Assembly: GCA_009779295.1 (NCBI GenBank)
Contig: WREN01000081.1
Location: 1-8,484, forward strand
DNA length: 8,484 nt
From: Oscillospiraceae bacterium
GTDB lineage: Bacteria > Bacillota > Clostridia > Oscillospirales > CAG-272
Direction of reading: 5' to 3'
Within the stretch, counting starts at the first letter, position 1. The number at the start of each line of letters is the position of its first letter. This document shows positions 4,686-8,484 of the stretch, one piece after another. A program made the translations under genes and the position numbers. The notes beneath the pieces were generated by a model. It searched no databases and was not told where the DNA came from. It saw nothing but the letters and a program-made list of their open reading frames with translations.

Positions 4686-5597
4686 ATGAGTTACAATTTT
4701 ACTCCTGAACAAAAAGCGGAAATGGTTAAGCATTTCAGCGGAACCTTTTTGGAATCCATACCGGGACGCATTGCCGAATATTCTAAATTATGGAATCTTT
4801 CGGACTTTTCGCTCATCGAATATTATAACGCAAATTGCCTGTTTCGCTGTAGTTCCCCGGTTTTCGGAAATTGCGTCTTGAAAATCTACGGTTACCATTA
4901 CGATTGGTACATCGGGGAAATTCGGATGCTGTGTGACTTTGGCGGTAAGTGCGGTTATGTCTGCATTTACGGATTCGATGAAGTGGGTGGTGCAATACTC
5001 ATGGAACAAATCGAGCCGGGTACGGTTCTGACAGACGAACCAAGCATAGAACGGCGGATTGAGGTTTTCGCGAATGTCTGGCAAAACGCGCACATGGACG
5101 GTATTGATTTGTCGCAATATAAAACGTATATGCAAATTTGCGAGGACACGGCGGCGTGGATAAACGCTGATACCGATTTTCCGAAATTCAGCGGCGTGAC
5201 ACGCGAAATGGTTTCGGTATGCCGCGATTTGTTTGAGCGTTATCCCGAACGCTTGCTTCTCAGCGGCGATTTATGGGGCGATAATCTGCTCCAAAATTCA
5301 ACAGGTGGCTACACAATAATCGACCCGCATTCGAAAGTCGGACCAAAAATCATCGATATGGGGCGGTATATTACAATCGAATGTCTCGATGCGGGTGATG
5401 GAAACCGCGAATCCGTAACGGAGCACGTAATCGCACGACTATCGGATTTGACCGGTTTGCCGGAATCAGATATATACAAAGTATTTTTTATTGATATGAC
5501 TATAATATCACGCTCTGTACTCCGTGACGGGGAGGCGGCGGGTGAAAATTCGTTTATAAGCGGCGTGTTATACGCGCAGTCACTGGTAAACAAATAA
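4686..5597 (+). CDS. APH(6)/hydroxyurea-phosphotransferase-like kinase
   Basis: A 303-residue protein with an aminoglycoside-phosphotransferase fold. The N-lobe has the ATP-binding lysine K66 in CVLKIYG (63-69) and a likely partner E78; the hinge is AILMEQIEPG (103-112). The catalytic loop is LLSGDLWGDNLL (191-202), with base D195 and metal ligand N200, followed by the metal-binding D213 in IIDPHSKVG (211-219) and IIDMGRY (222-228). The IDP...VGP..ID arrangement is closest to the APH(6)/StrB-type family, which phosphorylates streptomycin-like or other hydroxylated small molecules. Unusually, the first residue of the HGD motif is Ser (S193). A true resistance function cannot be assumed, since relatives of unknown substrate are common. 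The start has GGAGG 9 nt upstream. It has its own promoter and a leader with alternative hairpins. Confidence 0.75.
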   Translation: MSYNFTPEQKAEMVKHFSGTFLESIPGRIAEYSKLWNLSDFSLIEYYNANCLFRCSSPVFGNCVLKIYGYHYDWYIGEIRMLCDFGGKCGYVCIYGFDEVGGAILMEQIEPGTVLTDEPSIERRIEVFANVWQNAHMDGIDLSQYKTYMQICEDTAAWINADTDFPKFSGVTREMVSVCRDLFERYPERLLLSGDLWGDNLLQNSTGGYTIIDPHSKVGPKIIDMGRYITIECLDAGDGNRESVTEHVIARLSDLTGLPESDIYKVFFIDMTIISRSVLRDGEAAGENSFISGVLYAQSLVNK

Positions 5598-5731
5598 ATT
5601 TTTATCATTAGGTTACTTCGTTCATCGTACCGAATAAGCATTTTCCCTAAAATACCGGGATTTTACGGCAATCCGTAAGTATGCAGATTATCAACGCATA
5701 AAAGATTACCTTTTTCAAAAAAAATATATTT
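5598..5731. other. Intergenic stretch after the kinase
   Basis: No credible gene is seen. A small hairpin TTACGG/CCGTAA (5663-5668 with 5673-5678, loop CAAT) lies about 65 nt after the kinase stop but has no T tract. An A-run (5718-5724) leads into the inverted repeat that follows. Confidence 0.5.
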
Positions 5732-5848
5732 TGTGGAGCCGACCGGATGTATGTATCATAAGTATCATATCTATCATGTTTGAAACTCTGGAAAACGGAC
5801 ACGATAATATTATGATAGATATGATACATAGTTTGGGTCGGCTCCACA
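5732..5848. repeat. 117-bp inverted-repeat element with 9-bp units
   Basis: Perfect 13-bp terminal inverted repeats (TGTGGAGCCGACC, 5732-5744, and its complement 5836-5848) bound the element. Inside lie inverted arms built of 9-bp units of the type GTATCATAN: three in tandem on the left (about 5754-5780) and two on the right (about 5811-5828). After removing one unit the arms match over ATGTATCATATCTATCAT. The roughly 33-bp centre is not palindromic. There is no transposase, so it is either a MITE-like element or a large hairpin. Flanking duplication is ambiguous because both sides are T-rich. Confidence 0.7.
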
Positions 5849-5850
5849 TT

Positions 5851-6126
5851 TTACGGCAGGTCGCCGCCGCCGACAGACAATGCTAAGCCGATGATGACAT
5901 TGCCTTTTTTACAGTCAGGCTTAATCTCGAACCGCCGCCGTAAATCCGCGACGGCGTTGTCAACACGCGGTGAGCGTCGAACCCGACTTCGAGAATCAAC
6001 CTGTACCCTTCCTTCTATCAGCCAATTCAGAATAGCACTCTTGTTCTCGCGCCATCCGAAGTATTGTTTCAAGGTCTTGTCCTGCTCCTGCACCGTGAAG
6101 CGCCTGTCGAATATTTTATAATACAT
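5851..6126 (-). pseudogene. Leftward ORF remnant, possibly a small winged-helix protein
   Basis: A 91-residue frame from ATG 6126 to TAA 5851-5853. No SD precedes the ATG, and an in-frame stop lies 21 bp upstream, so the original start may be lost. The composition looks protein-like (KSAILNWLIEGRVQVDSRSR then RVDNAVADLRRRFEI, about residues 29-69), reminiscent of helix-turn-helix proteins that end in a 'DLRRRxxI' recognition helix, but the match is not specific. The frame ends 2 bp from the terminal repeat of the 117-bp element. Past that single stop it stays open in the same frame to 5647. It is most likely a fragment of a mobile or phage-type gene. It could be a chance ORF in a GC-richer stretch. 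Confidence 0.35.
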
Positions 6127-6146
6127 CCAAAGGGAGTTGTAGATTT

Positions 6147-6887
6147 ATGCAGATAAAATTAAAAATAGCTACTTTCAATTTGCGTTGCAACGTAAAAAGC
6201 GACGGTATCAATATGTTCGATTACCGCAAAGGGATTATTCTCGATAAAATAACCACTGAACAACCGGACATAATAGGGTTTCAGGAATTAACGCCGCCCA
6301 TGCGCGATTTTCTGCGGAGACATTTGCCCGGATATACAATCGTCGGCAGGAGCCGCGGAACCAATTTTGACGACGAACACGTGGATATAGCGTTCAGAAC
6401 GGAAACCATCGACATATTCGAGCTCGAATATTTCTGGCTTTCGCCGACTCCGGACGTACCCGGATCACGCTACGAAGAGCAGAGTTCATGTCCGCGGATT
6501 ACTACGGCGGGGATTTTCAAACACGTTGACAGCAATGTTACGTTCAGGGTATATAATACGCACCTCGACCACGTAGGTGAAGGTGCGCGTGTTTTGGGTA
6601 TGAAACAAATTTTAGAGAGAATAAAATTCGACATGCCCGTATTTCTTACGGGCGACATGAACGCTTTGCCGGACAGCGAAGCGATTCAACTCGCGCACAG
6701 TAAATTAACCGATCTCACGGCAGATATTCAGTCAAGTTTTCACGGGTTCGGCAAATTTGAAAACCACAAGATCGATTATATTTTTTCAAATTTAAATACA
6801 GCTTATGAAACCGTTGCGTGGAATGACGAAAATAATGGAATATTTTTGTCTGATCATTATCCGTTATTGACAATTATCGAAATGTGA
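6147..6887 (+). CDS. Endonuclease/exonuclease/phosphatase (EEP) fold hydrolase
   Basis: A complete 246-residue protein with all EEP-superfamily motifs in order: N11 in TFNLR (9-13), E47 in GFQE (44-47), H139 in NTHLDH (137-142), D170 and N172 in LTGDMNALPDS (167-177), D210 in KIDYIF (208-213) and the D236-H237 pair in LSDHYPL (234-240). These form the Mg-dependent phosphodiesterase/phosphatase active site. The FWLSPTPDVPGSRYEE segment (96-111) is typical of the bacterial branch often annotated only as EEP family protein, and it does not look like exonuclease III. No signal peptide is seen, so it is cytoplasmic. The start has AAAGGGAG (6129-6136) 10 nt upstream. The substrate may be a nucleic acid, sugar phosphate or lipid head group; this cannot be decided. 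The phosphate transporter gene follows after 43 nt. Confidence 0.9.
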   Translation: MQIKLKIATFNLRCNVKSDGINMFDYRKGIILDKITTEQPDIIGFQELTPPMRDFLRRHLPGYTIVGRSRGTNFDDEHVDIAFRTETIDIFELEYFWLSPTPDVPGSRYEEQSSCPRITTAGIFKHVDSNVTFRVYNTHLDHVGEGARVLGMKQILERIKFDMPVFLTGDMNALPDSEAIQLAHSKLTDLTADIQSSFHGFGKFENHKIDYIFSNLNTAYETVAWNDENNGIFLSDHYPLLTIIEM

Positions 6888-6930
6888 TGTATCATAGTAT
6901 TAATTAATTTATAGGGAGTTTTAATAAAAT

Positions 6931-8484
6931 ATGGATTTATTTGGTATAATATCATTGTGCGGCGGATTAGCATTTTTTCTGTTTGGAATGACGTTCATGT
7001 CAACCGGATTAGAAAAAATGGCCGGCAGCAGACTTGAAAAAGCATTGAAAACTCTGACGTCAAATGTTTTTAGGGGATTGGGTCTTGGAGTCAGCGTCAC
7101 GGCGATTATACAGTCATCATCTGCCGTAACAGTTATGCTTGTTGGTTTGGTAAATTCCGGAATTATGAAACTCGGACAGACTGTCGGTGTCATAATGGGA
7201 ACTAATATCGGAACAACTGTAACCGCTTGGCTCATCAGTACAATAGGAATTGAAAGCAGTAATCCGTTTATTAAACTTTTAAAACCCGAATCATTTTCAC
7301 CTATATTGGCATTAATCGGCGTACTGTTGATAATGTTATCGAAAAAAGGCGAAAAAAAAGCTGATTTAGGTACTATTTTAATCGGATTCGCAATTTTGAT
7401 GTACGGAATGAAAATTATGAGCGAATCTTTAAAACCACTTGCCGAAATACCTGAGTTTGTAAATATTTTCACGATGTTTTCAAACCCATTGCTCGGCGTT
7501 CTTGCCGGAGCGGTATTTACCGGTATTATTCAATCATCATCTGCTTCAGTCGGAATATTGCAGGCATTATCTATGAGCGGAACTATTACTTTTGGTACCG
7601 CTATCCCGATTATAATGGGGCAAAACATAGGTACATGCGTTACGGCGCTTCTGTCAAGTATAGGTACTAATAAAAACGCTAAACGTGTAGCCATAATACA
7701 TATTACCTTCAATATCATAGGCACCATATTATTTTTATCATTATTTTATATTTTCCATTCAATTATAAATTTTGCTTTCATTAATGAATCTGTAAACGCT
7801 TTGAATATCGCCATAATCCACAGTATATTTAATATATCCACTACTATCGTGTTATTACCATTAAATAAATTACTCGAACAAATCGCCTGTCTCATCATCA
7901 GAGACAGTAAAGATCAGCCGGTTGAAAAATATGAGCTGCTCGACGACCGTCTGCTGATGTCGCCGTCGTTCGCGATTGCAGAATGCCAGAACATGACGAT
8001 AGATATGGCGAAACTCGCCAGAGATACGCTGTTTTTATCAATTGAACTCATCGAAAACGTCGAGAATTTCAATCAGAAGCAGGCGGATTTGATAACCGAA
8101 AACGAAAATTTGATCGATATGTACGAGGATAAGCTCGGTACATATCTTGTAAAGCTGAGCAGTAAGGAGTTGTCGCTCGCGGACAGCGAACGTATCACCA
8201 AACTACTTCACACGATAGGCGATTTCGAGCGTATCAGCGACCACGCCATAAATATACTTGACGCGGCTACGGAAATGAACGAAAAAAAGATTACATTCTC
8301 GCCGGAAGCGCAAACCGAACTCAAAGTTATCAGCAGTGCGGTGACGGAAATACTCACGATCGCGACCGACGCGTTTATAAACAACGATTTGGACCTCGCC
8401 GCAAAAGTCGAGCCGCTTGAACAAGTCATTGACGCGCTCAAAGATTCGATAAAGATACGCCATATCAACAGGCTTAAACAGGGC
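6931..8484 (+). CDS. Na/Pi-cotransporter II family protein with PhoU-like domain, 3' end missing
   Basis: The frame is open for 518 codons to the window edge; relatives run roughly 540-600 residues, so little is missing. The SD AGGGAG (6913-6918) is 12 nt upstream. The membrane half carries the two inverted Na/Pi repeats: AIIQSSSAVTV (58-68) with GTNIGTTVTA (90-99), and GIIQSSSASVG (198-208) with GQNIGTCVTA (230-239). Hydrophobic segments lie at about 3-22, 50-75, 82-106, 123-136, 146-162, 186-215, 222-245, 252-276 and 290-312. The QSSS motifs line the Na and phosphate sites. From about 345 a helical PhoU-like domain follows, with GDFERISDHAINI (430-442) as its metal-binding hallmark. The role is sodium-coupled phosphate transport across the cytoplasmic membrane. 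Base use shifts near codon 335: AT-rich before, GC-rich wobble after. Confidence 0.92.
   Translation, partial: MDLFGIISLCGGLAFFLFGMTFMSTGLEKMAGSRLEKALKTLTSNVFRGLGLGVSVTAIIQSSSAVTVMLVGLVNSGIMKLGQTVGVIMGTNIGTTVTAWLISTIGIESSNPFIKLLKPESFSPILALIGVLLIMLSKKGEKKADLGTILIGFAILMYGMKIMSESLKPLAEIPEFVNIFTMFSNPLLGVLAGAVFTGIIQSSSASVGILQALSMSGTITFGTAIPIIMGQNIGTCVTALLSSIGTNKNAKRVAIIHITFNIIGTILFLSLFYIFHSIINFAFINESVNALNIAIIHSIFNISTTIVLLPLNKLLEQIACLIIRDSKDQPVEKYELLDDRLLMSPSFAIAECQNMTIDMAKLARDTLFLSIELIENVENFNQKQADLITENENLIDMYEDKLGTYLVKLSSKELSLADSERITKLLHTIGDFERISDHAINILDAATEMNEKKITFSPEAQTELKVISSAVTEILTIATDAFINNDLDLAAKVEPLEQVIDALKDSIKIRHINRLKQG

Noticed and set aside
5647..5847. Leftward 66-codon ORF through the inverted repeat as an intact gene
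   Set aside because: It starts at a GTG within the terminal repeat without an SD and consists largely of repeat sequence; noted only as a possible remnant.
5732..5848. Inverted repeat as a leftward rho-independent terminator
   Set aside because: The A/T-rich run with T8 on that strand begins several bases after the stem, and the loop between the arms is long, so the form does not fit well.
5891..6121. Rightward 76-codon ORF
   Set aside because: No SD and no family features; it is antisense to the slightly more protein-like leftward frame.
6094..6122. TATAAT at 6117-6122 as the promoter of the EEP gene
   Set aside because: The -10 is perfect but no acceptable -35 lies 16-18 bp upstream, so it was not listed as a promoter.
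6921..7472. Leftward 183-codon ORF
   Set aside because: It is antisense to the transporter; its Ile/Pro/Asn-rich product reflects the complementary codons of the membrane segments.
8203..8468. Two overlapping leftward 86-codon ORFs
   Set aside because: Both are shadows of the PhoU-like domain, which carries a recognisable motif in the rightward frame.

Overview
The window looks like a chromosomal segment of a low-to-mid GC Gram-positive-type bacterium, probably a Clostridia/Firmicutes lineage. This is inferred from strong Shine-Dalgarno (SD) sequences of the AGGAGG type in front of nearly every gene, near-perfect TTGACA/TATAAT promoters with 17-bp spacers, and the gene families present. No rRNA, tRNA or CRISPR array was seen.

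Layout. (1) Positions 1-3422 hold a leftward operon read from a promoter at 3463-3491: a sugar-phosphate isomerase/epimerase-like TIM barrel protein, then a class I SAM-dependent methyltransferase, then a glycoside-hydrolase-like protein cut by the left window edge. A 13-bp-stem hairpin sits between the first two genes. A 133-bp palindromic repeat sits between the second and third and supplies the last 25 or so codons of the methyltransferase. (2) Positions 3423-3723 are a divergent control region: two back-to-back extended -10 promoters sharing an inverted repeat, then a structured untranslated stretch ending in a terminator-like hairpin. (3) Positions 3724-4240 encode an overlapping antitoxin/Txe-YoeB-type toxin pair, followed by a 61-codon orphan ORF. 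(4) Positions 4479-5597 encode an APH(6)-like small-molecule kinase with its own promoter, a five-codon leader ORF and two mutually exclusive hairpins in front of its ribosome binding site. (5) Positions 5598-6126 hold a 117-bp inverted-repeat element built on 9-bp units and a probable leftward gene remnant. (6) Positions 6147-8484 encode an endonuclease/exonuclease/phosphatase-fold hydrolase and a Na/Pi-cotransporter with a PhoU-like tail, cut by the right edge.

How the genes fit together. The leftward operon reads as carbohydrate handling (glycoside cleavage plus sugar isomerisation) with a methyltransferase of unknown substrate. The centre is an AT-rich accessory zone with a toxin-antitoxin module, repeats and a possible antibiotic kinase, consistent with acquired DNA. 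The last two genes (a phosphoesterase-fold enzyme and a phosphate transporter) may share a transcript; a phosphate link is only suggestive. The best leads for undescribed biology are the leader and hairpin arrangement before the kinase, the structured RNA stretch after the 3510-3538 promoter, and the 9-bp-unit inverted repeat. No completely new multi-gene system can be supported from this window alone.
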